A stretch of 64,000 bases of DNA, taken from assembly GCA_022641835.1 (NCBI GenBank), contig CP048723.1, positions 1-64,000 on the forward strand, given 5' to 3'. The notes below the pieces were generated by a model, which was not told the origin of the DNA, did not search any database, and was given only the letters and a program-made list of their open reading frames with translations. This document shows, in pieces, positions 35,221 to 44,730 of this stretch. Positions within the stretch are counted from its first letter, which is position 1, and each line of letters begins with the position of its first letter. The translations under genes and the position numbers were made by a program. The DNA is from Petasospora fabianii. Its lineage: Eukaryota > Ascomycota > Saccharomycetes > Phaffomycetales > Wickerhamomycetaceae.

Positions 35221-36189
35221 TTAGAGAAACTGGCCCAGCCATTGGCCACCCAAGAATGCCACTAACCAGTAGATAGCGGTGCTTGGATAATGCACAGTGT
35301 TCAAAAGTCCCGGACCAGGGCAAACACCGAGTAAACCCCATCCGATACCAAATAGGGCAGATCCAAAGATCATACGAAGTGGAATCTCCGTTGAAGTAGC
35401 ACAGTTAAACTTCTCCGTGAGCAATGGCTTGGAGATGCGTCTCCATACGAAGATGTTCGGAAGCACTGCGAAGACCATGATCAGTGCCAGGGATGGATCA
35501 AAATACTCTGGTGTTGGCAGGGCAAGGAACCCAATAGTCTTTGCCGGGTTGAGCATTCCAGCAATGTGGAGCCCCACACCAAAGAGGAATCCACTGAGGA
35601 GACCCGAAACCCATTCAAAGGCAGTAGTGAGATGCTTACTTTGTGCCCTCTTAGATAAGTAGGGAAGAACGAGGTACACCAATGCGGTACTCGAAGCGAG
35701 AAGAGCCTGGATGACAACATTCTCTGTAAGCAACGACATGTTAACCTGTGGAAGATAGTTTGGAGTTGAAGTTGCCAGGGAAGCACCAGCACCGGTGAAG
35801 TAAACCACTGCCATGGCAGTGGAGGCAAAACTGGCAGTGGCCACTAGGGATCTGAGACGGAGACGTGAAAGGCCGGCAATCATGTGTCCTGAGGTGCAAC
35901 CTTGGCCCAATTTTGTGCCTAATCCAACGATGAATCCAACGAGAGAGAGATATGGCACAGAGGAGGATAGGGCTGGTGGTGGGATAAACTGTGGGAGGAA
36001 CCTGTTGACGAACACGCTAGAGAGAAGCATACCCGTCACGATCTGGACAGCATTATGAGAAAGCTTAGAGAAGCACTGGAATATTGCTGAGGAGAATCCG
36101 ATGGTTTGGCCCCGTTGCCAATAAAAATTAGTGGTGGCGAGCTGGATGAGCACAGCACCTATCGATGTCTCAACAGGAGTAAATGCCAT
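35221..36189 (-). CDS. YeeE/YedE (TsuA-type) sulfur transport family membrane protein
   Basis: The protein has 322 residues and about nine hydrophobic segments. Two family motifs with conserved cysteines are visible: GCTSGHMIAGLSRL near residue 117 and GWGLLGVCPGPGL near residue 290. Bacterial relatives move thiosulfate or related sulfur species across the membrane; fungal members are common but little characterised. It is likely a membrane transporter or channel for a small sulfur compound. It is a stand-alone gene without sulfur-assimilation neighbours here. It marks the right border of the accessory region. Confidence 0.85.
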   Translation of the reverse strand: MAFTPVETSIGAVLIQLATTNFYWQRGQTIGFSSAIFQCFSKLSHNAVQIVTGMLLSSVFVNRFLPQFIPPPALSSSVPYLSLVGFIVGLGTKLGQGCTSGHMIAGLSRLRLRSLVATASFASTAMAVVYFTGAGASLATSTPNYLPQVNMSLLTENVVIQALLASSTALVYLVLPYLSKRAQSKHLTTAFEWVSGLLSGFLFGVGLHIAGMLNPAKTIGFLALPTPEYFDPSLALIMVFAVLPNIFVWRRISKPLLTEKFNCATSTEIPLRMIFGSALFGIGWGLLGVCPGPGLLNTVHYPSTAIYWLVAFLGGQWLGQFL

Positions 36190-36517
36190 TGTGTGTCTGA
36201 GTGTCTGACTCGGTGTGAAGGGGTGTAGGAGAACGGAGAAAATGCTTTACGAAGTTTATAGTTTTCTCTAGTTCCTAAAGCAAACCCCGGTCGGACATTT
36301 CCACTCGGAGCAGAACCGAGAACCGAATCCCGAAGCAATAAGATCTGCGGTGATGGCACATTCTATTTGTCCTAGTGTCTATCATTGACCTATTGTGACT
36401 CTTTGTCAATTGCTATTAGAGGCATTGAATGCACTACTACGCCATACGCCAGAGATATAGTCGTACTCGTCATATGCATGCATTAAGTAGTCTTCTCAAG
36501 GACCCTCTTGCCCGAAC
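36190..36517. other. YeeE-like promoter / VPS9-protein 3' region
   Basis: This 328-nt region lies between two leftward genes. I looked specifically for a CUE-domain exon belonging to the VPS9 gene and found neither a CUE-like frame nor a CTAAC branch point. Confidence 0.45.
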
Positions 36518-37294
36518 TCACGCCTTCTGCTCGTCTCCCAGCTTCCTCACATACTCTGCTGCTGCTGTTAGCGATACCAAATAGTAATCTACTTCACTGT
36601 TCTTGGTAAAGGAGAACCTCTCAACGTATTTCAGGTTGGAATACAGATGTTCAACTTTACCCTTTAGTACCGTGTATACCATGAGGGGCAAAAACTCATC
36701 AGCATTCTGGTGCTGTTCTCCACTTTCAATCAACTTGAACAGAATCTTACATGCGTTCAATATGCATACGATCTTTGCCCTGGGGGCCTTGAATTGCACC
36801 ATTTTATTGAGTTCCCCTGCGGCATGTGTCAGGAACTGATCTCCATGTTCCACAAGAACACGATCCACATCGAGCTCCTTCGCCGTCAGATGGGCAAATG
36901 CCTCATAATTCTTTTCAAGTGCCTCATCGAATTCCACATCCTCCCTATGAGACTCGTCAAGCTGAGCTCGTGGTATCGCTGGCGAGTACGTTAGCTCATA
37001 CACCTTGGTCATAACGAGCTTCTCAACACCGGCCCTTGCATTCTCATAATCACCTTCATCCATGAGCGAAAAGGGCTCAAAATCACGCATCCTTTGTGTT
37101 ATGAACTGCTGGAAGTCAGCAATGACGGTCTGTTGCTCAGATGTGGTGAACTTGCGTGCCTGGAAAGATTTAAGGAAGGACTTGATGTATCGTAGCACCG
37201 GATCCGCCTTCCGAGAGCGCAGTTGGCGCAGGAAAAGCTCAAAATCAAACCGGGCAGCCCGTGTGCGTGTGGATTCCTCAGATGGACGATCCAT
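36518..37294 (-). CDS. VPS9-domain Rab5 GEF-like protein without CUE domain
   Basis: The protein has 258 residues from the ATG at 37294; an in-frame ATG at 37318 would add eight. The N-terminal 110 residues look like the helical bundle before the VPS9 domain. The VPS9 domain itself spans about 125-255 and includes the conserved ADEFLPLMVYTVLKG ... LYSNLKYVERF block whose Asp and Tyr contact the GTPase. Such proteins activate Rab5-type GTPases (Vps21) on endosomes. S. cerevisiae Vps9 has about 451 residues with a C-terminal ubiquitin-binding CUE domain; here the frame ends right after the VPS9 domain. It is therefore either a short paralogue or a lineage with a CUE-less Vps9. Confidence 0.8.
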   Translation of the reverse strand: MDRPSEESTRTRAARFDFELFLRQLRSRKADPVLRYIKSFLKSFQARKFTTSEQQTVIADFQQFITQRMRDFEPFSLMDEGDYENARAGVEKLVMTKVYELTYSPAIPRAQLDESHREDVEFDEALEKNYEAFAHLTAKELDVDRVLVEHGDQFLTHAAGELNKMVQFKAPRAKIVCILNACKILFKLIESGEQHQNADEFLPLMVYTVLKGKVEHLYSNLKYVERFSFTKNSEVDYYLVSLTAAAEYVRKLGDEQKA

Positions 37295-37494
37295 TCTCTC
37301 TTGTGTCGTATTTCTCAAGCTCCTTTAAAGTCTTGGGTCTTTTAACTCTTTGTTTGTGTGTTTAAACTGTGGTGGTGATGGTTTTTTTTTTTTTTTCCTC
37401 ACCTCCGCGATGTCCGAGGACTAACTTATATACCATTGAAATACTTCCTGTTTAGGGACATTCTCCGGATCTAATAGTGTTCTAACTGATCTAC

Positions 37495-38955
37495 ATGTGT
37501 GGTATTCTACTCTACACAGATCCCACGCGGGACTTCACATACCTCCAACAACAGATCGCTCACCGAGGCCCAGATTCCACCCAGCTCATCACTCATGACG
37601 GCATCGCCTTCTTCAGCTCGGTACTCTCCCTCAGATCACCTTTCACTGCACAGCCATTGATAGATGAGGACTTTGTTCTCCAATTCAACGGAGAGCTCTA
37701 TAACGATGAAATCAGCGGCAACGACACACGATGGATCCAACAAATGCTGCAAGAGACTGGCGATGTAGTGCCTACTATACGCAGTCTTGATGGTGAGTTT
37801 GCATATGTCATTTACCAAAGATCCACAAGGACAATCAGCTTCGGTAGAGACCCGGTCGGAAAGAGAAGTCTAGTGTGGTCTACTGCAGGTGATCAGCTTG
37901 TTGTGGCGAGTGTTCATCCTATAGAAGACAGAGAGCAGTATAGGGACTGTCTCAATGGGGTCATCTACCAGTACAATGTCGATACCCATGCACTCACAAT
38001 GATACCGAACGACACGCATTACAACATCAACCCGAACACAGATAAGGACTTGACACATATCTCTGAGAGGGTCTCTCAACTGCACTCTGTGCTCTCCAGA
38101 TCTGTCGCACAACGTCTTAAGACCATCCATCCACTCCATACATCTTCCACACCGTTTTCAATTCTCTTCTCTGGAGGGCTTGACTGCACAGTAATAGCAT
38201 CACTCTGTGCCCAACTCTCCCCTGCAGACACCACCATCGACCTCCTTAATGTTGCATTCGACAATCCACGTACGGGACTCACCGCATCTGAGGCTCCAGA
38301 CCGTCAACTTGCCATTCAAACTTGGCTTTCGTTATGTAAGACGCATCCAACCACAACTTTCAACCTCATCGAAATCGACGTCCCATACTCTGAATACCAA
38401 GATATAAGGCCAAAAGTTATCGAGCTAATGTATCCCAAGAACACAGAGATGGATCTTTCAATCGCTATTGCATTCTACTTTGCCTCTCGTGGACGTGGCT
38501 CGCTTCTCTCCTGTGGTGATGATGGTAGTACTGCCTCAATTCTCCGTCAACCTGGATACAAATCCACGGGTAAAGTACTATTCAGTGGACTTGGTTCAGA
38601 TGAGCTTTATGGTGGATATCACAAATTTGCTAATAAGGACTCCACGACGCTTGTCCCAGAATTAGAGAAACAGATCAATGGGATTCATGAAAGAAACTTG
38701 ATGAGAGATGATAAGGTGATTAGTGATAACGGTGTCGAAGTGAGATATCCCTTCTTATCGCATGATGTGATTAAATTCTCGACAGAAGAGATCGAGATCA
38801 ACTACAAGGTCAATAAACTTATCTTGAGGGAGTTGGCCAAGACGTTAGGATTGGGGTTTGTTGCTGAAGAGCCAAAGAGAGCTATTCAATTCGGCTCAAA
38901 GAGTGCAAAGATCACACAAGGTGGTAGAACCAAGGGCACAGACTCGTTGAGTTGA
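37495..38955 (+). CDS. Asparagine synthetase-like protein (ASNSD1/YML096W family)
   Basis: The protein has 486 residues. It starts MCGILLY, so the N-terminal Cys2 nucleophile of a class-II glutamine amidotransferase is present; HRGPDS is near residue 24. An asparagine-synthase ATP-pyrophosphatase domain occupies about 190-470, with the PP-loop-like SILFSGGLDCTV near residue 220 and FSGLGSDELYGGY near 365. The C-terminal AIQFGSKSAKI motif is typical of the ASNSD1 branch rather than ASN1/ASN2. S. cerevisiae YML096W (about 525 residues) is the likely counterpart; its biochemical role is not established. It is divergent from the VPS9-domain gene, with a T-rich tract at 37381-37397 in the spacer. 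Confidence 0.87.
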   Translation: MCGILLYTDPTRDFTYLQQQIAHRGPDSTQLITHDGIAFFSSVLSLRSPFTAQPLIDEDFVLQFNGELYNDEISGNDTRWIQQMLQETGDVVPTIRSLDGEFAYVIYQRSTRTISFGRDPVGKRSLVWSTAGDQLVVASVHPIEDREQYRDCLNGVIYQYNVDTHALTMIPNDTHYNINPNTDKDLTHISERVSQLHSVLSRSVAQRLKTIHPLHTSSTPFSILFSGGLDCTVIASLCAQLSPADTTIDLLNVAFDNPRTGLTASEAPDRQLAIQTWLSLCKTHPTTTFNLIEIDVPYSEYQDIRPKVIELMYPKNTEMDLSIAIAFYFASRGRGSLLSCGDDGSTASILRQPGYKSTGKVLFSGLGSDELYGGYHKFANKDSTTLVPELEKQINGIHERNLMRDDKVISDNGVEVRYPFLSHDVIKFSTEEIEINYKVNKLILRELAKTLGLGFVAEEPKRAIQFGSKSAKITQGGRTKGTDSLS

Positions 38956-38994
38956 TTGTAATAGTATTTAATAGATAGCATTAGCATTATAACA

Positions 38995-39666
38995 TCATGG
39001 CTCCGCAGGCGCTTTTCTCTTTATCACCTTTGACGGAGTTGTAGCCATAAATGAGATATATTTGCCCGCCTGCTCGAACGTAAATGCCAATATCAAAGTA
39101 AACTCATTGAACAAGCATAACTTGTTGAGCTCTCGTATTATCTGTTCACTGTTCTCAACATCAACCACAGTTAACAAGATGGCATTTCGCCTCATGAGAG
39201 CCTTCATCCTGTTCCCAATGTACTCTGGGTGAAGTTTGTGGTACCTTAAAGACAAGAATATCACTTCTCGGTTATTCACTAGGTAATCGTATGGATTTCT
39301 CGCTTCAGTATAAGCCCAATTGACATTCTTTATTGCCTGAAGAAGCGGATTGCCCTCTTGTGACTTATTGACAGATATCTGGCTGGGCTTTTTAGACCCA
39401 CGTTGATCAATCTGTGGGGAACCGGCTCGTGTTCGGTCTTGATTAAAGGCATTTACACGTTTCGTACCAATGGAGGGGTCGGGACGAGGTTGTGCTTGTG
39501 GTCTTTGATGAACCACTGGTGCCTGTGTCTGTTGTTGGGGAGGTCGTTGTGGTGTAGGTTGGCTAGGTGGCGCTGAAGAGCCAGCTTCTTCACCACGCAA
39601 TCGTTGAACACCCGCTAAGATACTTGCAAATGATGTCGAGTCTGTATTTTTCTGTTCTTCGGGCAT
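38995..39666 (-). CDS. RAD10: RAD10/ERCC1 subunit of the structure-specific endonuclease
   Basis: The protein has 223 residues (S. cerevisiae Rad10 has 210). The first 100 residues are Pro/Gln-rich and disordered. The conserved central domain begins with NPLLQAIKNVNWAY near residue 108 and includes YDYLVNNREVIFLSLRYHKLHPEYI, a near-signature for Rad10/ERCC1. It pairs with Rad1 to cut the 5' side of DNA lesions in nucleotide-excision repair and to trim non-homologous tails in single-strand annealing. The protein ends soon after the central domain, without the long tandem HhH region of human ERCC1. It is divergent from GIM5 with 222 nt between start codons. Confidence 0.9.
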   Translation of the reverse strand: MPEEQKNTDSTSFASILAGVQRLRGEEAGSSAPPSQPTPQRPPQQQTQAPVVHQRPQAQPRPDPSIGTKRVNAFNQDRTRAGSPQIDQRGSKKPSQISVNKSQEGNPLLQAIKNVNWAYTEARNPYDYLVNNREVIFLSLRYHKLHPEYIGNRMKALMRRNAILLTVVDVENSEQIIRELNKLCLFNEFTLILAFTFEQAGKYISFMATTPSKVIKRKAPAEP

Positions 39667-39888
39667 TTTTATACTTCAATCAACACATGAATCAAGTGTA
39701 AAGGCTTTTTATGGAGAAGAATAGATCAAAATGTGGAGTATTAGTTCAATGCTGATGGTGTTTGGATGTTTCTCACGTTAAAAAATCCGTCGCTTGTAGA
39801 AACGTCGAGGGTACTAACTTCTTATACTCGAAATCATAACAGATTCTTTGGGTATACCAAGTCTAATTGATATAATAGAACAGCTGCA

Positions 39889-40435
39889 ATGTCTACAGAG
39901 AACAAAAGTACGTCTCGAATTGTCTTCGTTATTTGAATTCCTTGAACGGCCCCACTAACTTCGCAACACAGTCGACATCACCAAACTCGAACCAGAGCAG
40001 ATCATCCAGCTAAGAAAGCAGTTTGAATCGGAATTGGAACATTTCACCACATCACTCGATGCCCTCAACATGGCTCTCACAAAATTCCGTGAATGTGTGC
40101 GCAATATCAAACAAGTTGGTGACAAATCAAGCGAGGGAAAGCAGATACTTGTCCCATTGTCCGGTTCGCTTTATGTCCCTGGTAAGATCAAAGACAATGA
40201 TAAATTCCTAGTGGATGTCGGTACGGGATACTTTGTCGAGAAGAATGCTGAAAATGCTGTCAAGTTTTACGAAGCCAAGATAACACAACTGAATAGCGAC
40301 TCGTTAAAAGTCACAGATATCATCAAGGAGAAGAGTGCGACTATCCAAAGGGTGGATCAAGTATTGAGAGAGAAGGTCCACCAGCAACAGGTGGAGCAGC
40401 AAAAGGCTGGTACCACTGCTGCTTCCACTGCTTGA
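39889..40435 (+). CDS. GIM5: Prefoldin subunit 5, spliced
   Basis: The gene has two exons: 39889-39907 (19 nt, MSTENK plus one base) and 39972-40435. The 64-nt intron has a GTACGT donor, a CACTAAC branch point and ends in ACACAG. Splicing gives 160 residues (S. cerevisiae Gim5 has 163) and restores the frame into ITKLEPEQIIQLRKQFESEL. The protein is an alpha-class prefoldin: two coiled-coil helices (about 8-60 and 105-145) around a beta-hairpin region containing VPLSGSLYVPG. It acts in the cytosol, handing unfolded actin and tubulin to the TRiC chaperonin. The C-terminus is Gln/Ala-rich. Confidence 0.93.
39908..39971 (+). other. Intron of GIM5
   Basis: 64 nt, donor GTACGT, branch point CACTAAC, 12 nt from the end of CTAAC to the 3' AG. 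Confidence 0.92.
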
Positions 40436-40829
40436 TAACTCGCTCAATATAATGATATCTTTTGCATCAATAATGGGCAGGCCAACTATGAATATGGTCC
40501 AAAGTTCCTGTAGTCAACTGACAACACCAGCTGGATGCGCCATCAACTACCATGGTGTACACAGTGGGATTCACTGGGCAATCTGAAGAGTGTAAACCAG
40601 GAGTGCCATACTATTTTCAAAGAGAGCCTTGAATATTAGCTTAAAGAAAGAAGGGCCTATATCTATTACCCTCGGGATTCCCCTTCTATAGTGTGGGGAT
40701 TAATTGGATCACGTGACTGATCTTTCCTAGTTCCGGCTCATCGCACAAAATTTTTGAAGCGCGAGACTTAATACCCCAGGACTCTCATATCTCTTTCCAA
40801 GAGGTAAAACACCTGATTCTAGTCTTATT
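40436..40829 (+). promoter_or_regulatory. UTP14 promoter with PAC and RRPE elements
   Basis: Upstream of UTP14 lie GCTCATCGC at 40736-40744 (reverse complement of the PAC motif GCGATGAGC) and AAAATTTTTGAA at 40747-40758 (reverse complement of an RRPE-type TTCAAAAATTTT), only two bases apart. This pair is typical of yeast ribosome-biogenesis genes. A CACGTG box is at 40710-40715. The left part holds the GIM5 3' region. Confidence 0.8.
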
Positions 40830-43529
40830 ATGGCCAAGAAGACTAAACAGATCAAGGCTTCAAAGCCTCAGAAGCCCAAGACCAAGGCCAAGTCTGCGAA
40901 GCGTGTGCAGAACGCCTTCGAGATTGCTGCTGCAGAAGAAAGAGCACGTAACGGAGACGACAGTGATGATGAGAGCGATGGAGCCATCGTTAACGCTAGA
41001 AGAAGATTCAAAGGGTCTGATGACGAAAGTGGTGATGATGAGGAGGATTTTGAAGACGAAGAGATTGATTCGGATGAGGCTCTTGGATCAGATGATGAGT
41101 TTGATGTGCTCAACTCCAAGTTCTCTCAGACTCTCAGAGACAAGGCTACGGCACAGAAAAAGAAGGGCAGTAAGAAGGCTGCTGAATACAGTGATAGTGA
41201 GGATGAAGGCTATAACAGTATAGACGAGAATGACTTGCTTCCACTTTCTGCTGTTTGGGATATGGATGATAAGGATCTTAAGGCCACAACAAAGAAATCT
41301 CAGAAGGATGGCCAAGCTCAAGATATCGTCCTTGATGACAACTGGGAGACCGAGTCAAGTGAAGATGATGAAGAGGACGACGAGAGCGAATCCGGGTCTG
41401 AGTCTGAGTCTGACGATAGTGAAGAAGAAGAAGGTGTTGAAGGTGAAGACGAGTTCCCATTCGATGAACCAAACAGCGACGAAGAAGACGAGGTTGAGCT
41501 CACAACGTTGAAGAAGTCCCTCCAGAAGAAAGAGAAGAAGTCAAAGAAAAACTACGAGAATCTAAACATCGCAGAGAACGAACTCTCCCTTCCAGGTGGT
41601 GGTAATGATATCACATTGACAGATATGATCTCGATTGTGGATCAAGATGCCTCTAAAAGGGCTATCCTTATCGATAAGGAAGAGACCGATACAAGTGGTA
41701 AATCCTTGGCCATCCCTCTACCAAAGAGAATTCAGCAGAGACACGATAGAAAAGCTGCTTACGAGATCTCCAAGGATGAAGTCAACAAGTGGAAAGATAC
41801 CGTTAAACAAAACAGAGAGGCCGAAGTGTTGTCCTTCCCAATGAATCCAACTGTGGAGCACAACGCTGTATCAACATTTGCCCCAACACCAGCGCTCACA
41901 GATCTCGAAAAGAAGGTCAACAGCCTTTTAACTGAGTCTTCCTTACTCGATGATAAGCAGGAGTCCAAGTTTGAAGAGATCAAAACCGCTAAGATGTCCC
42001 CAGAGGAGATGAAGAAGCGTACTGCTGAATTGAGAAAGATGAGAGAGCTCATGTTCAGACAAGAGCGTGAAGCCAAGAGACTCAAGAAGATCAAATCCAA
42101 ATCCTTCCGTCGTATTAAGAAGAAAGAAATGCTTAAGAACAAGGAGATGATGGGTGATGATGACAGTGACGATGACGAGCATGATCGTAAGCGTGCTCAG
42201 GAGAGAATGTCGCTTAAGCATAAGAACAACGCATATGCTAGATCGTTGGTGAAGAGTGGGTTGAGTAAAGATGCTGAATCAAGAGAAGAAATGGAGGCCA
42301 TGCTTAGACGTGGTGAGAGTCTCAAAGCTAAGATCCTCGATCGTGATGATGACGATGATGAATTTGATGATATGAAGAACATGGAACTTGGAAATGAGGA
42401 TGAGGATCAACAAAATGATTCCGAAGAGCTGGAGAAGGTTGGTAAGACAGGTGTCTTGAACATGGCCTTCATGAAGAATGCTGAGGCTCGTCAAAAGATA
42501 GCCAATGCCGAGATGAGAGCCAACTTGAGAAAGCTTGAGTCCACAGGCGACCTTGAAGAGTTTGAGAACCAGGAAGAGGAGTCAGCTGTTAACGTTACCA
42601 TCAACCCAGGAAGAAGAGTTTATACCCCAGGCGCTGCTGATGCAAACTCAGGTATGAAAGAGCTCAATCAGCAGGTTCTTGAGGAGTACGAAGAGGATCA
42701 GGAGAAGACCTTGTCCAAGAGACTTGAGAAGGGTCACAAGAAATCCATTATGGATGGATCTTCCAAGGAGAATGATTCCTCTGAGAAGTCTGAGGTCACT
42801 GCAAATGAAGATGTTGAAGAAGTCAATCCATGGGCAATTGCTGACGATGATAACAAGACACAAAAGAGCAGAAAGATTAAGGTTGTCGACAGAGACAGCT
42901 CAAAGATGGAGAAGTCTGCTGCAAAGTTGTCAAAGCAGAAGCAAAATAAGCGTAAGGCTGCTGAGATGGATGACGCTGATGAGATTTTGGAGATGGATGA
43001 CATTGTGAAGGTTGTTGATCCACATGGAGATGACTCGGCTGAGGATTCTGGTGATGAGAACCCAGGTAAGATCCGTATGTTCAAGCAGACCGATCTCATG
43101 AAGCAAGCATTTGCTGGTGATGATGACATCATTGCGGACTTTGAAGCTGAGAAGAAGGAAACTGTTGAAAAGGAAGGTGATCAGGTTGAAGATTTGACAC
43201 TTCCTGGTTGGGGTGACTGGATTGGTGGTAAGAACAAGGTGAAGAAGAACAAATTTGTGAAAAAGACCAAGGGTGTTGATGTCAATAAGAGAAGAGATAA
43301 GAACCTGAAGGGTGTCATCATCAATGAGAAGATCAACAAGAAGAATGCTAAGTACCAGTCTTCTGCAGTTCCATTCCCATATGAGAATAGAGAGCAATAT
43401 GAGAGATCTCTCAGAATGCCGATTGGTCAAGAATGGACTTCTAGAGAGACACATCAAAGACTTACGATGCCAAAAGTCATTGCTAAGCCAGGTGTTGTTA
43501 TTGATCCTCTCAAGGCCCCATTCCAGTGA
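40830..43529 (+). CDS. UTP14: U3 snoRNP/SSU-processome protein Utp14
   Basis: The protein has 899 residues and matches S. cerevisiae Utp14 in length. It is highly charged, with acidic tracts at about 45-90 and 175-235. The Utp14 domain extends over the rest, including the MNPTVEHNAVSTFAP segment near residue 337 and the C-terminal LPGWGDWIGG motif near residue 790 followed by a lysine-rich stretch. It acts in the nucleolus in 18S rRNA maturation, where it stimulates the DEAH helicase Dhr1. Its PAC/RRPE promoter supports ribosome-biogenesis regulation. Intronless. Confidence 0.94.
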   Translation: MAKKTKQIKASKPQKPKTKAKSAKRVQNAFEIAAAEERARNGDDSDDESDGAIVNARRRFKGSDDESGDDEEDFEDEEIDSDEALGSDDEFDVLNSKFSQTLRDKATAQKKKGSKKAAEYSDSEDEGYNSIDENDLLPLSAVWDMDDKDLKATTKKSQKDGQAQDIVLDDNWETESSEDDEEDDESESGSESESDDSEEEEGVEGEDEFPFDEPNSDEEDEVELTTLKKSLQKKEKKSKKNYENLNIAENELSLPGGGNDITLTDMISIVDQDASKRAILIDKEETDTSGKSLAIPLPKRIQQRHDRKAAYEISKDEVNKWKDTVKQNREAEVLSFPMNPTVEHNAVSTFAPTPALTDLEKKVNSLLTESSLLDDKQESKFEEIKTAKMSPEEMKKRTAELRKMRELMFRQEREAKRLKKIKSKSFRRIKKKEMLKNKEMMGDDDSDDDEHDRKRAQERMSLKHKNNAYARSLVKSGLSKDAESREEMEAMLRRGESLKAKILDRDDDDDEFDDMKNMELGNEDEDQQNDSEELEKVGKTGVLNMAFMKNAEARQKIANAEMRANLRKLESTGDLEEFENQEEESAVNVTINPGRRVYTPGAADANSGMKELNQQVLEEYEEDQEKTLSKRLEKGHKKSIMDGSSKENDSSEKSEVTANEDVEEVNPWAIADDDNKTQKSRKIKVVDRDSSKMEKSAAKLSKQKQNKRKAAEMDDADEILEMDDIVKVVDPHGDDSAEDSGDENPGKIRMFKQTDLMKQAFAGDDDIIADFEAEKKETVEKEGDQVEDLTLPGWGDWIGGKNKVKKNKFVKKTKGVDVNKRRDKNLKGVIINEKINKKNAKYQSSAVPFPYENREQYERSLRMPIGQEWTSRETHQRLTMPKVIAKPGVVIDPLKAPFQ

Positions 43530-43777
43530 TGCTATAACTTGTTGTTTCCATTACCCTCATTGTCATGTCTTTGCATCTACAGTCATATAATCTTAACGAA
43601 ATTTGTAATCTAGGAGCTTTTCGTAGCAATGTAAGACATGTAGCAAGCACAATAACAGTGTTTCGTCCCTAACTTTTACGAACCTACAATGGACCAATCT
43701 TGGGGCAAACCCTATAATCTAGTGTACACACAGTGTAACGCGGGAGTCAATCCCGAACAAAACACATAATTTGATGC

Positions 43778-44730
43778 TCATAAACTCTCCAATCTGTCAT
43801 TGATCTCCTGTGGTGAGAGTTTTCTAAATCTTGGACCCTGTTGGTCCTTAACACCTTGGAAACCCAACATTTTATCGTTTGGTTCACCAACAACGGCGAT
43901 CTCAACGGTATCACCATTCATATCACCTTCGATAGATTCCTTGAGTGTGAGCAGGGCAATGTGGATAGCATCTTCAAGCTCCAATTCATCGTTCCATCTC
44001 TTCTCCAAGAAAGTCTTTGCAGCGACGGCACCTTTACCAATGGCGGTAGCCTTCCATGGGAAGTATGAACCAGAAGGATCAACCTGATAGAGGCCAAACT
44101 TGTTATGTTCATCGTGGCCAGCTATGAGAAGAGAGACACCGTAAGGTCTAACACCACCAGATTGAGTACTCTCCTGCATGATCTTGGCCACTTCTGACAC
44201 GAGAATCTTTGTTGGTGGGTATTCGTTATAGATACGCTTGTAGTTTGTGTGTGCGATCTTTCTAGACTTGTCAACGAGAACACGGAAATCTGGACCCATA
44301 CCTGAGTACACAGCACCAATATCAGGTGTGATCAGTGAGACTTTAGAAAGAGAGTCGGTGTTGAGAAGCGTGGAGTTGGCCTTCTTCTCGGTGGCAAGGA
44401 CGACACCATTGGTGGCTGTTTGGTGGCGTTAGTCTGAGAGCATGAGGGGGAAGAAATTGAGTAGAGAAGAATTAGCATACCTTTGATACCGAGTGATGTG
44501 ACACCTTGTTTCACGGCATTGAGTGCATACTCAATCTGCACAAGCTTTCCACTGGAGTTATAAGTTAGTGATCTGTCAAAGGGTGGCGAGTTCTCTGTGG
44601 AGGAATCCAACTTAAGAGGCTAAAGACCCAATGGACTCATACGAGCGCGCGCGCGCCGTCGAAAGAGTAAACTACTATGAACATACCTTGGTGAGAATGT
44701 TGTGAGGGAGAATGAGTATCTATCAGCCAT
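43778..44730 (-). CDS. PRE8: 20S proteasome alpha-2 subunit, two introns
   Basis: There are three exons on the minus strand: 44687-44730, 44481-44551 and 43778-44415. The introns are 135 nt (44552-44686, donor GTATGT, branch CACTAAC) and 65 nt (44416-44480, donor GTATGC, branch GACTAAC). The spliced product has 250 residues, exactly the length of S. cerevisiae Pre8. It reads MADRYSFSLTTFSP, then SGKLVQIEYALNAVKQG, the N-terminal alpha-subunit signature, and ATNGVV across the second junction. The body is near-invariant (GGVRPYGVSLLIAGHDE, ATAIGKGAVAAKTFLEKRWNDELELEDAIHIAL). It forms part of the outer ring of the 20S core. GGTGGCG sequences resembling the Rpn4 PACE site occur upstream at 44877 and within the gene. 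Confidence 0.95.
44416..44480 (-). other. Intron 2 of PRE8
   Basis: 65 nt, donor GTATGC, branch point GACTAAC, 12 nt from CTAAC to the 3' AG; A/C-rich rather than pyrimidine-rich before the AG. Confidence 0.92.
44552..44686 (-). other. Intron 1 of PRE8
   Basis: 135 nt, donor GTATGT, branch point CACTAAC, 12 nt from CTAAC to the 3' AG. It includes a short alternating GC run at about 44644-44656. Confidence 0.92.
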
